From Aurantiacibacter xanthus (GTDB taxonomy: Bacteria > Pseudomonadota > Alphaproteobacteria > Sphingomonadales > Sphingomonadaceae), in the NCBI RefSeq assembly GCF_003584015.1, contig NZ_QXFM01000117.1, positions 62,001 through 126,000 on the forward strand: a DNA stretch of 64,000 nt, given 5' to 3'. A program made the position numbers and the translations under genes. Below the pieces are notes generated by a model. That model had not been told where the DNA came from. It saw only the letters and a program-made list of their open reading frames with translations, and did no database searches. The stretch's first letter is position 1; every line of letters starts with the position of its first letter. Positions 43,923 to 52,103 of this stretch are shown here, piece after piece.

Positions 43923-44375
43923 TCAGGTGATGGCCTGCGACAGGAAAGCCCGGATGACTGCCTGCTCGGGCTCTCCGAAAGCGGCGAGGAATTCCTGCTC
44001 CAGCCTGTCGGCCTGCTGGTTGATGGCGCTCAGGCCGGTGCGCCCTTCGCTCGTGGCCTCGATCAGGTTGATCCGGCGGTTCGACGGGTTCTCCCGACGC
44101 AACAGCAGGCCTTTGCCCTCAAGCTGATTGATCTGCTGGGTGACTGCCTGCGGGGTGATGCTGGCTCGGCGTGCTATCTCGGCGCTCGAACAGGGGCCGA
44201 TGCCAGCGACCAGCGACAGCATGGTGAATTCCGCCGGCGTCATGTCATAGGCGCGCGTGATGCTCTCCAGCCGGGCGTGGGCCAGCGCATGGAACCGCCG
44301 CACCAGATAGAGAATGCGCGCAGGACGCCGCCCCGCTGAAAGCCCGTTCGTTGTGTCCGCTTCATCCATCTGCAT
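43923..44375 (-). CDS. MarR-family regulator (FerC/CouR-like)
   Basis: A 150-aa winged-helix MarR regulator (AEIARRASITPQAVTQQINQLEGKGLLLRRENPSNRRINLIEATSEG in summary form, residues about 60-110, recognition helix TPQAVTQQINQLE). In related operons such proteins repress hydroxycinnamate genes and are released by the CoA thioester. Here it is inside the operon, 18 bp below the second acyl-CoA dehydrogenase gene and 21 bp above the hydratase-lyase gene, so it is likely autoregulated. A second in-frame ATG two codons on has the better-spaced AGGAA site. Confidence 0.85.
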   Translation of the reverse strand: MQMDEADTTNGLSAGRRPARILYLVRRFHALAHARLESITRAYDMTPAEFTMLSLVAGIGPCSSAEIARRASITPQAVTQQINQLEGKGLLLRRENPSNRRINLIEATSEGRTGLSAINQQADRLEQEFLAAFGEPEQAVIRAFLSQAIT

Positions 44376-44393
44376 TTCCTCGCTGTGTGCCGC

Positions 44394-45500
44394 TCACGCC
44401 GCCGCTTCCAGCGGAGCGAGGCGAGAGAAACGCTCGGTCCATTCCTCCGCCGGATAGAGCAGCTCAAAACTGGTCAGCCGAGCGAAACAGTGCGCCGCCG
44501 GATATTCCTCGGTCAGCCCCATGCCGCCGTGCATCTGGACCGTTTCCTCAGCCACTTGCCGGGCAGACAGGGCCGTGCGCACCAGCGCGCCGCAAGCCAG
44601 CCGCCAGGCCGCCGGATTGGCCCCGTGGCATGACGCGGCCACGGCTTGCTCCACCAGCGCATCGGCCAGTTCGAACACCAGGCTCATCTCCACCATCCGG
44701 TGCTGCAAGGCCTGGAACGCCCCGATCGGGCGGCCGAATTGCTGGCGCGTCTGCAACTGCTCCAGCGTCAGCGTATTGGCCGCACGCATCGCACCAATGG
44801 CATCGCAGGCATGCAAGAGGCCTGCCTCCAACGCGATCCGCTCGATGGCAGCGGCCAGTACATCACCTTCGGCCACCAAGGCCGCATCCCGCACCACCAC
44901 ACCATCGAGCGCGACATCGGCGGCCCCGCGTCCGTCAAAGAGCTGGAAGGGGCTGACAGTGACACCGGGATGATCGACCGCGACCGCAAACAGCCGCAAG
45001 GTGCCCCGCGCATCGGCGGCCTGCACCAGCACTATCTGCGCGTCGTTACCGCCGAGCCACAGATCCTCGTGCCCGGACAGCCGCCAGCCGCCGTCCTCTG
45101 CCTGCGCCAAGAAGCCGCTGTCGCTTCCATACAGAAGCGACGGTGCCGCCACGCTGCGCTGCCCATCGGCCAGCACCCCGCCGATCCCGCACAACGCCGC
45201 CAGCCGCGCCCCCAGCAGCGCCGGCACGACAGGCTCTATTGCAAGGCTGCGCCCCATGGCTTCGGCAACAACCGACAGGTGGCCCAGCGTGGCAGGCGCC
45301 TGCGCGCCGTCCTCGTCTGCCGCCAGTGCAAAGATGCCCAGCTCTTCGAGGTGCGGCCACATCACCGATGCCTCCAGCCCCTGCCCCGCCGCCACGGCCC
45401 TACGCATGGCCTCGCGCTGATCGAAACGGTATTCCCGCTCCAGCAAACGACCGATGCCCTCTGCCAGCATGCGCCGCACATCGTCCTGCATATCGGTCAT
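44394..45500 (-). CDS. Acyl-CoA dehydrogenase, subunit 2 of a probable heteromer
   Basis: A 368-aa acyl-CoA dehydrogenase-fold protein. Its flavin-binding middle domain is degenerate (SGHEDLWLGGNDAQIVLVQA), while the C-domain keeps QQFGRPIGAFQALQHRMVEM and QMHGGMGLTEEYPA. Shorter, diverged members next to a standard one form alpha2beta2 dehydrogenases for bulky CoA esters, as known for sterol side-chain FadE pairs. It overlaps the upstream dehydrogenase gene by 4 bp and heads into the MarR-hydratase-ligase genes, suggesting desaturation of dihydrocinnamoyl-type CoA esters. Confidence 0.85.
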   Translation of the reverse strand: MTDMQDDVRRMLAEGIGRLLEREYRFDQREAMRRAVAAGQGLEASVMWPHLEELGIFALAADEDGAQAPATLGHLSVVAEAMGRSLAIEPVVPALLGARLAALCGIGGVLADGQRSVAAPSLLYGSDSGFLAQAEDGGWRLSGHEDLWLGGNDAQIVLVQAADARGTLRLFAVAVDHPGVTVSPFQLFDGRGAADVALDGVVVRDAALVAEGDVLAAAIERIALEAGLLHACDAIGAMRAANTLTLEQLQTRQQFGRPIGAFQALQHRMVEMSLVFELADALVEQAVAASCHGANPAAWRLACGALVRTALSARQVAEETVQMHGGMGLTEEYPAAHCFARLTSFELLYPAEEWTERFSRLAPLEAAA

Positions 45501-46696
45501 GCGCTCAGTCCTTTTCCGGAAGTGGCAGTCTGCCTGCCCAGACCAAGCATGCCCTTGGCCACGATGTTGCGCTGAACCTCGCTGGAGCCGCCGTAGATCG
45601 TGACCACGCGCGTATCAAAATGGCTCTTCAGCAGGCAGGAATGGGCGCCATCAGCCCCCAGTCGCAGTGCAGCCGGGCCCCTTGCCTCGACCAGCAGGCG
45701 GGTAAGGCGCTGTTGCAGTTCTGCCCCTTTCAGCTTCAGGAAATTCGCCTCAAAGCCGGGAGCCTCGCCAAGCTGATAGCGGCCCAGCATCCGCAGGCTG
45801 AGCGCTTCCACGCCCATCAGATCCAGCTCGACCGCGGCGATCTTCTGGCGCAGGCGCTCAAGCCCGCCGCCGACATGGCCGCCTTGGCGTACCATGTCCT
45901 TCAGGTGGCGCAGCTGCCGCTTGCACAGGCCCACACGGGCAATGTTCAGCCGCTCATTGCCCAGCACCACCCGGGTATAATTCCAGCCCTTGTTGACCTC
46001 GCCCACCAGATTTCCGGCTGGTACGCGGGCATTGTCGAAATAGACCTCGTTCGTGGTCCGCTCGCCGTTCAGCAGCATGATCGGGCGCACATCCACGCCG
46101 GACGTGGCCTTCATGTCGACGATTAGCATCGAAATGCCCATCTGCGGTTTGGGGGCAACCGGATCGGTGCGGACCAGACAGAACATCATGTCGGCGGCAT
46201 GGGCGACAGTGGTCCACATCTTCTGCCCGTTGATGATCCACTCATCACCGTCGAGCACCGCGCGGGTTTTCAGGCTGGCGAGATCGGACCCTGCACCGGG
46301 CTCGCTAAAGCCCTGACACCAGCGATGCTCGCCCGACAGAATTTTGGGCAAGTAGGTGCGCTTCTGCTCCTCGGTGCCATACCGGATCAGCACCGGCGCC
46401 AGCAGTTGCAGGCCGAAGGGACTGAGTTCGGGTGCCCCTTCTTCCGCCAATGTCTCGACAAAGAGGTAGTTTTTTGCCGGGCTCCAGCCGGTGCCGCCCC
46501 ATTCCACCGGCCAATGCGGAGCCGCCCACCCCTGCCGCGCCAAAGTGGCATGCCAGACGCGCTTTTCTTCCAGGCTGACCGGCTGGGCACAGATCACCCT
46601 GCGCCTGACATCGGGATCAAGATTGGCGCGAACGAAGTCGCGAACCTCTTGCGCGAAGGCGGTTTCCTCGTCGGTAAAAATGGCTCTCTCCCGCAC
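45497..46696 (-). CDS. Acyl-CoA dehydrogenase, subunit 1 of a probable heteromer
   Basis: A 399-aa acyl-CoA dehydrogenase with the standard domains: helical N-domain, beta-domain with WCQGFSEPGAGSDLASLKTRA (about 128-148 region) and INGQKMWTTVAHAADMMF, and C-domain ending TIYGGSSEVQRNIVAKGMLGLGR. It starts with GTG; an SD-like GGGAGAG lies just inside the frame, so the start is a little uncertain. It is first gene of the five-gene hydroxycinnamate operon and would pass electrons to ETF. Its likely substrate is a saturated phenylpropanoyl-CoA, giving the cinnamoyl-CoA for the hydratase-lyase. Confidence 0.88.
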   Translation of the reverse strand: MRERAIFTDEETAFAQEVRDFVRANLDPDVRRRVICAQPVSLEEKRVWHATLARQGWAAPHWPVEWGGTGWSPAKNYLFVETLAEEGAPELSPFGLQLLAPVLIRYGTEEQKRTYLPKILSGEHRWCQGFSEPGAGSDLASLKTRAVLDGDEWIINGQKMWTTVAHAADMMFCLVRTDPVAPKPQMGISMLIVDMKATSGVDVRPIMLLNGERTTNEVYFDNARVPAGNLVGEVNKGWNYTRVVLGNERLNIARVGLCKRQLRHLKDMVRQGGHVGGGLERLRQKIAAVELDLMGVEALSLRMLGRYQLGEAPGFEANFLKLKGAELQQRLTRLLVEARGPAALRLGADGAHSCLLKSHFDTRVVTIYGGSSEVQRNIVAKGMLGLGRQTATSGKGLSA

Positions 46697-46718
46697 CTGA
46701 CGAATCGAACTTAGGTGA

Positions 46719-46730
46719 CTTTATATAAAG
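46719..46730. promoter_or_regulatory. Palindrome CTTTATATAAAG near the operon start
   Basis: A perfect 12-bp palindrome 23 bp upstream of the GTG of the acyl-CoA dehydrogenase operon, a good position for the MarR protein encoded in the operon to bind. The TATATAA core could also be a -10 element. Confidence 0.4.
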
Positions 46731-46889
46731 CCGCTTAATAAGAGAGGACTGGCTGCCTGACAAGGGGGCCAAAGGAGCTTCATTGCACTGCACATAAATC
46801 ATGAGGTTATTTCACTATACAATTGTTTTTATGTCATTTTTATTCCTGTCAAATGCCTCAACGACACCATAATGCAGCCCCTCAATATA

Positions 46890-46925
46890 GTTATCATAAA
46901 CAATAGTCTTGTTATCTTGAACAAC
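46890..46925. promoter_or_regulatory. Degenerate phased pair of tetO-like sites
   Basis: GTTATC occurs at 46890 and 46911, spaced 21 bp as in the pair at 29989/30010. Right arms are degenerate (AACAAT and AACAAC against GATAAC). AACAATAG lies between the sites in both regions, and both downstream sites end in AACATGT. It stands about 75 bp upstream of the TonB receptor ATG and about 195 bp from the divergent operon start. Confidence 0.38.
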
Positions 46926-47001
46926 ATGTTTCATGAAATCAGGACAAGATCAGATCGCACAATAAGAACCGTGCGATGCACATTGGGAGAAGAGACAAGC
47001 T

Positions 47002-49707
47002 ATGCGCAGACTGTCGCAGGCCGAGGCGCGCGCGCCGGCCGCTCACCGTTCCATCGTTCGCAAAAGTCTGGTGCTGGGGACAGCGCTCACCTTGCTTGCC
47101 GCCCCCTCGCTTACCCATGCCCAGGAGGAGGATGACAGCTCGGTCATCATCGTAACCGGTTCCTATCTCGGCGATCAGGGCGTCACGCCCACGCAGATCC
47201 TCTCGCGCGAGGATCTGACCACCGCCCCCCGCGCATCTGTGGGCGAATTGCTCACGCTATCGCCCGAGTTCAGCGGCAATGCCGTCTATGGCGATGTGGG
47301 CAACAACAACCAGTCGCCCGGCGCTTACGTCAACCTGCGCGGGCTTGGCCCCAGCGGCACCCTCGTGTTGCTGAATGGCAACCGGATCGCGCCCACCTCC
47401 GAACCCGACCGTAACGGCAATTTCGGCGTCGACGTGAACACGCTGGCCCCATCGATCATGATCGAGCGTGTCGAGGTGCTGAAAGGTGGCGCTACGGGCC
47501 TTTATGGCAGCGATGCGGTGGCCGGCGTGGTCAACTTCGTCACCCGCGACCGGTTCGAAGGACTGGAGGTCGATGCCAGCTATCAGGCCACGGATCATGG
47601 TGGGCACAACGAACTGGTGCTCGGCGCGATCATGGGCGTGCAGAGCGAGCGCGGCTCGCTGGTGGCAGCGATCGAATATATGGATCGCAACGAATACGAC
47701 TTCCAAAGTCAGCCCAAGGCGCGCGACTTTGTGGCGGCCAACCCTTCGCTGTCCACATTCGGCAACCCTGGCAGCTTCCAGTTGCTGCCGGGGCAGAGCT
47801 ATAACGCCACCGTCAGCCCCGGCCCCCTGCCCCGTTTTGTGGCCGACCCGAATTGCACCACTGCCGAAGTTGAGGGCGGCGGCAATCTCACCGGCCTTGG
47901 CGCACCCTACAACCAGATCTGTGGCACCGAACAGCGCGCCGGACGCGAGGCCGTCACGCCGCAGGAACGCCTGGTGGCGTCGATCCGCGGCAGCTTCGAC
48001 CTTTCGGAAGCGCTGGAGATCGGGGCAGCGCTGGGCTTCGCCAAGACCAGCATGTATTTCGATCCGAGCACGGGCTTTCCCATCACCAGCCAGCCCTTCG
48101 TGCCCGCAGCCAATCCCTACAATCCCTTTGGCGGCGATGTGCGCTTCCGCGGCCGGTTCGAAGTCGATGGCTTCTACATCGACGGCCAGTGGTGGAACGC
48201 CTCTACCTACGCCAAGGGCGATCTGGGTGACGGCTGGGGCTATCAGGCCAGCTTCACCTGGTCGGAGAACCGGGTCGACGCCCGCCAGCAGGACCTGGTG
48301 CGCACCCACTTCATCAACGCCCTGAACGGACTGGGCGGTGCCAATTGCGATCCGGCCACCGGCACGCCGGGCGTCGGCCCCTGCCAGTATCTCAACGTCT
48401 TCGCCTCACGCTATCTCGACCGGCCGAATGACCCGGAACTGGTCAACTATGTGCGCGCCACCCAGTTGAAGCAGAACAAGGCACAGCTGATGACCTGGCA
48501 GGGCGTGGTCACCGGCGACCTTACCGGCAAGATCGACCTGCCCGGCGGCGGCGTGCAGGTGGCGTTGGGCTACGAACGTCGGCACGAGAAGCTGTCCAAG
48601 GATGTCGACCCGCTGACCGAAGGCGGCGACTGGCTGTTCGTGGTCGCCGAGACGGACTTTGCCGCCAGCCGGAATTTCGATGCCGTCTTCGGCGAAATCC
48701 AGATCCCGCTCCTGCCCGAGATCGACATTCAGGCCGCCGGCCGCTTCACCTCGTTCGAAGGCCACGAAAGCTTCGATCCGCAGGTGGGCGTCCGTGTGCG
48801 CCCCAACCCGCAGGTGGAGCTGACCGGCACCTACAGCACATCCTTCCGCGCGCCCGACCTGCGCCGCATCTATGGCGTGGGGGAAACCGATGCGACCGGC
48901 ATCAACGTTCCGGGCATCAATGCGCCCGCCACCAATGGCATTGTCATTCCCAACGCTGACCTTGGCCCAGAGGAAGCCGAAAGCTGGACCGCCGGCATTA
49001 CCGCCAACCCGATCGACGGGCTGCAACTGAGCGCCACCTACTGGACCTATAACTTCAACGGCATCGCCGTGCAGGAAAGCCCACAGTCCGTGGTGCAGGC
49101 CTATGCCGACAGTGGCGGGACAGAATTTGCCGACCGACTGGTCTTCGATCCGGTCAGCCAGGAACTGGTGCAATTGTACCTGCAATCGATCAACGCTGCC
49201 GAAATGACCACCAGCGGCATCGACATGTCGGCTGACTATTCGTTCGATGTGGGAAGCGCCGGTGTTATCTCGCTGACGGCCAATGCCACCGTCACCACCA
49301 AGTACAGCTATCGCGAGACCGACGATGGCCCGGTGATCGATGCACTGGGCAGGAACAATGCAGCGACGCTGGCCTCTGCCATGCCCGAATGGCGCGCCAA
49401 CGCAGGGATCAACTGGAGCCTTGACGGGCACTTCGCGCAGGCGACCCTGCGTTACATCGACGGTCTGATCGCCACCGAATATGCCGAGGACGATCCGAAG
49501 CAGAACACAGACGGCCAGACCGTACTCGACCTGTTCTACAGCTATACCTTCGACCTGCGAGGCAAAACCACAGTGCGGCTCGGGGTCAACAACGTGTTCA
49601 ACGAGTTGCCTGCCTTCCAGGGAGCCTCGCTGTTCGCGCCCTATGTGGCCGGGGTCTATAACCCGCGCGGGCGGCAATTCGTGCTCGGCGTGAACAAGGC
49701 CTTCTAG
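47002..49707 (+). CDS. TonB-dependent outer-membrane receptor
   Basis: A 901-aa receptor. Signal peptide ends at LTHAQE, then VIIVTGSYLGDQG, plug domain (RVEVLKGGATGLYGSDAVAGVVNFV) and a barrel ending FVLGVNKAF. It is divergent from the acyl-CoA dehydrogenase/hydratase-lyase operon across a 305-bp AT-rich region with several operator candidates, so it is probably the outer-membrane route for the phenylpropanoid used by that operon. The ligand assignment is contextual. Confidence 0.9.
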   Translation: MRRLSQAEARAPAAHRSIVRKSLVLGTALTLLAAPSLTHAQEEDDSSVIIVTGSYLGDQGVTPTQILSREDLTTAPRASVGELLTLSPEFSGNAVYGDVGNNNQSPGAYVNLRGLGPSGTLVLLNGNRIAPTSEPDRNGNFGVDVNTLAPSIMIERVEVLKGGATGLYGSDAVAGVVNFVTRDRFEGLEVDASYQATDHGGHNELVLGAIMGVQSERGSLVAAIEYMDRNEYDFQSQPKARDFVAANPSLSTFGNPGSFQLLPGQSYNATVSPGPLPRFVADPNCTTAEVEGGGNLTGLGAPYNQICGTEQRAGREAVTPQERLVASIRGSFDLSEALEIGAALGFAKTSMYFDPSTGFPITSQPFVPAANPYNPFGGDVRFRGRFEVDGFYIDGQWWNASTYAKGDLGDGWGYQASFTWSENRVDARQQDLVRTHFINALNGLGGANCDPATGTPGVGPCQYLNVFASRYLDRPNDPELVNYVRATQLKQNKAQLMTWQGVVTGDLTGKIDLPGGGVQVALGYERRHEKLSKDVDPLTEGGDWLFVVAETDFAASRNFDAVFGEIQIPLLPEIDIQAAGRFTSFEGHESFDPQVGVRVRPNPQVELTGTYSTSFRAPDLRRIYGVGETDATGINVPGINAPATNGIVIPNADLGPEEAESWTAGITANPIDGLQLSATYWTYNFNGIAVQESPQSVVQAYADSGGTEFADRLVFDPVSQELVQLYLQSINAAEMTTSGIDMSADYSFDVGSAGVISLTANATVTTKYSYRETDDGPVIDALGRNNAATLASAMPEWRANAGINWSLDGHFAQATLRYIDGLIATEYAEDDPKQNTDGQTVLDLFYSYTFDLRGKTTVRLGVNNVFNELPAFQGASLFAPYVAGVYNPRGRQFVLGVNKAF

Positions 49708-49750
49708 GCCGCGGTCAACTGCCTCGGGAAACTCCCGGCCCTGCACAAGC

Positions 49751-49789
49751 GAAACCCGGCGAGGCCATGGCTGCGCCGGGTTTCCTTTT
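49751..49789 (+). terminator. Rho-independent terminator
   Basis: GAAACCCGGCG and its exact complement, 12-base loop, followed by CTTTTT, 43 bp after the TonB receptor stop and before the convergent aldehyde dehydrogenase gene. Confidence 0.8.
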
Positions 49790-49804
49790 TCTGCCTTTGC
49801 CAGC

Positions 49805-51262
49805 TCAGCCGGAGGGCGGAACGGCGTTGATCGCCTGCATCTCCATGTAGGAATGCAGGCCCATCACGCCATGTTCACGGCCATAACCGGATTCCTTCAT
49901 CCCGCCGAACGGCACATCGCTCTCGTTCACTCCGTGCCGGTTAATCCAGGCCGTGCCGCAATCCAGCCTGCGGGCCACAGCCGCGCAACGCGCGCCATCG
50001 CGGCCCCAGACCGACCCGCCCAGCCCCAGAGTCCCGGCATTGGCGCGGACAATCGCGTCGTCCTCGTCGGGAACGGATATGATCGGAATGACGGGGCCGA
50101 ACTGCTCCTCGGCAACCAGCCGGGCGCTATCGTCGAGGCCGGTGATGACCGTCGGCGCAATGAAATAACCGGGCCTGTCGAGCGCAGCACCGCCCGCCAG
50201 GACCATCGCTCCCGGCTGCGATCTCGCATCGTCCACCAGCGACAGCACCTTTTCGTACTGCATGCGGTTCTGCACCGGGCCCATCTCCACCCCCTCTTCA
50301 AAAGCCGAACCCACTTTCAGGGCCTGCGCCTTTTCCGCGATCCGGGCCGCGAGTTCGTCGTGCACCGCGTGGTGGGCATAGATGCGCTTCACCGCCATGC
50401 ATATCTGGCCGCAATTGTAGAATGCGCTGCGCGCCAATCCTGCGGCGGCAGCCTCAATGTCGGCATCGTCCAGCACAATGGCCGCGTCGTTGCCGCCCAG
50501 CTCCAGCGTTATGCGCTTCAAACTCGCCGACGCGCTTTGCATCACCTGCTTGCCGGTGGCGACCGAGCCGGTGAAGCTGATCTTGTCGATGCCCGGATGC
50601 GCCGTCATCCCGGCCCCGAACGCATTGCCTCCTGCCAGAATGTTGAGCACGCCCGGCGGGAAAATGCCCTGCGCCAGCTCGGCAACGGCCAGCGTCGCCA
50701 GAGGGGTGTAAGGCGACGGCTTCAGCACCAGCGTGTTGCCAGTGTAGAGCGCCTGAGCAACCTTGTGCATCGCCAGCGCCACCGGGAAATTCCATGGTGC
50801 AATACCCCCGACCACACCAAGCGGACGCCAGTTCAGCACCACCGCGCCGCGGTCATCGGCCCGCAGCGTCTGATCTGCGAGCGGCAGACTGGACAGGTGG
50901 CGAATATGAATGGCCGAAACCTTCAGCTCCACTTCCGCTTGCGGCAGAGGCTTGCCCTGCTCTCGCGACAGCAGCGGCGCGATCAGCGGCGCGGCCTGTT
51001 CCAGCACGGCCGCAAAGTCGTGCAGCACGGCGCGGCGCTGCTCAAGCGACCGAGCCTTCCATGCCGGCCAGGCCGCACGGGCGGCCGCAACAGCACGCTC
51101 CAGTTCTTCCACCCCGGCTTCCGGACATTCGGCAAACACCTTGCCGCTGGATGGGTCGGTCACCCCGAACGGCGCCCCCGCAGCGAGCAACTCCCCGCCC
51201 ACAAGATGGCGTGGCTGCCAATGCTGCAAAGCCTCATCCTGTCTGAAATCCGTTGCGGGCAT
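49805..51262 (-). CDS. Aldehyde dehydrogenase (aromatic aldehyde dehydrogenase candidate)
   Basis: A 485-aa ALDH with GIAPWNFP (153-160), base Glu254 in LELGGND and nucleophile Cys288 in NCGQICMAVKR. The ATG at 51262 has an AAGGAGAAGG site; the 15-bp longer start is unlikely. Placed between the hydratase-lyase operon with its receptor and the ring-cleavage genes, it is the natural candidate to oxidise vanillin-type aldehydes to the acids, though the sequence would equally allow a succinate-semialdehyde-type role. Confidence 0.85.
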   Translation of the reverse strand: MPATDFRQDEALQHWQPRHLVGGELLAAGAPFGVTDPSSGKVFAECPEAGVEELERAVAAARAAWPAWKARSLEQRRAVLHDFAAVLEQAAPLIAPLLSREQGKPLPQAEVELKVSAIHIRHLSSLPLADQTLRADDRGAVVLNWRPLGVVGGIAPWNFPVALAMHKVAQALYTGNTLVLKPSPYTPLATLAVAELAQGIFPPGVLNILAGGNAFGAGMTAHPGIDKISFTGSVATGKQVMQSASASLKRITLELGGNDAAIVLDDADIEAAAAGLARSAFYNCGQICMAVKRIYAHHAVHDELAARIAEKAQALKVGSAFEEGVEMGPVQNRMQYEKVLSLVDDARSQPGAMVLAGGAALDRPGYFIAPTVITGLDDSARLVAEEQFGPVIPIISVPDEDDAIVRANAGTLGLGGSVWGRDGARCAAVARRLDCGTAWINRHGVNESDVPFGGMKESGYGREHGVMGLHSYMEMQAINAVPPSG

Positions 51263-51343
51263 GCCTTCTCCTTCCATGTTCTCGTTGCGAGAACGGGATA
51301 AGAGAGAATGTTGCCTCAGTCTACAATATCCACACCGAACGCT

Positions 51344-51964
51344 TTAGCTGGAGCGCATCAACTGCCCGAGCATGTCGTGCAACTGGCGCACCGCCTCACG
51401 ATCGATCGCCACCTTCTGCGAACGCCCCGAGCGAGAGGCCGCGACGGGCTTCTCCTTGTATTTGCGCCACTCCGCTTCCGGCCCGTCGCCGTCGGCCTCC
51501 ATTACGTTCAGATGGTCGTGCAGCAGATCGAGACAGGCGATGAACGAGTCCCGCTGCTCGGGGGAGAGGACCGACAACAGACTGGCGTTGAGGACGTCGG
51601 ACGCTGCGTGCAGTTGGCTGTGCAATTCGCGCCCGCTCTCGGTCAAGGAAATGATAATAGACCTTTGATCTTTCTCATTTTCCTTCTTTTCAATCAGGCC
51701 AGCTTCCACCAGCCGGTTGATGATCCGGCTGGCGTAGCTCTTCTCCAGATGCGCCATCGAGCACACGTCCTTGAAGGTCACCACATCAAGGCTGCCGGTA
51801 ATGCCGATGATCCGGCATTCGGTCAGGCTCAGTCCGAACAGATTGCGGTAGTAGCGCTCGGCAAAACGCTCTGAATGGCCGCCAAGCATATGCAGCTTGA
51901 AGGTCATGAAATTACGGAATGACTTCAGACGCTGAACTCCGCCCTGCTGGCTATCATCGGTCAA
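51344..51964 (-). CDS. MarR-family transcriptional regulator
   Basis: A 206-aa winged-helix regulator with the HTH around VVTFKDVCSMAHLEKSYASRIINRLVEAGLIEKKENEKDQRS as described, residues about 60-105, and a long C-terminal tail. I use the TTG at 51964, which has AGGAG six bases upstream; the frame is open to 52063 but that segment is Cys-rich and unlike the family. It is divergent from the Rieske oxygenase gene and probably controls it, and perhaps the aldehyde dehydrogenase gene downstream. Confidence 0.78.
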   Translation of the reverse strand: MTDDSQQGGVQRLKSFRNFMTFKLHMLGGHSERFAERYYRNLFGLSLTECRIIGITGSLDVVTFKDVCSMAHLEKSYASRIINRLVEAGLIEKKENEKDQRSIIISLTESGRELHSQLHAASDVLNASLLSVLSPEQRDSFIACLDLLHDHLNVMEADGDGPEAEWRKYKEKPVAASRSGRSQKVAIDREAVRQLHDMLGQLMRSS

Positions 51965-52060
51965 AGGTCGCTCCTGGCAAAGGCAGCAAGCATAACCCCT
52001 GCCCGCCGCAGCGCAAAGAGGTCGCAGGCACATTCGCTTGACAATTTTTGTTGCCTTAGA

Positions 52061-52071
52061 CAATCAGATTG
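52061..52071. promoter_or_regulatory. Operator candidate in the MarR/Rieske divergent promoter
   Basis: CAATCAGATTG is a perfect 5-1-5 palindrome, 33 bp upstream of the Rieske ATG and just after a TTGACA (52038-52043) that could be its -35 element, so MarR binding here would block transcription. Confidence 0.35.
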
Positions 52072-52103
52072 CGGTAAATAATCATAGATACAGGAACCGA
52101 GAG

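Noticed and set aside
43918-43932. GTTATCAGGTGATGG as another tetO-like site
   Set aside because: Only the left arm matches; it spans the stop codon of the MarR gene and not a promoter. A similar half-site at 32070 was rejected for the same reason.
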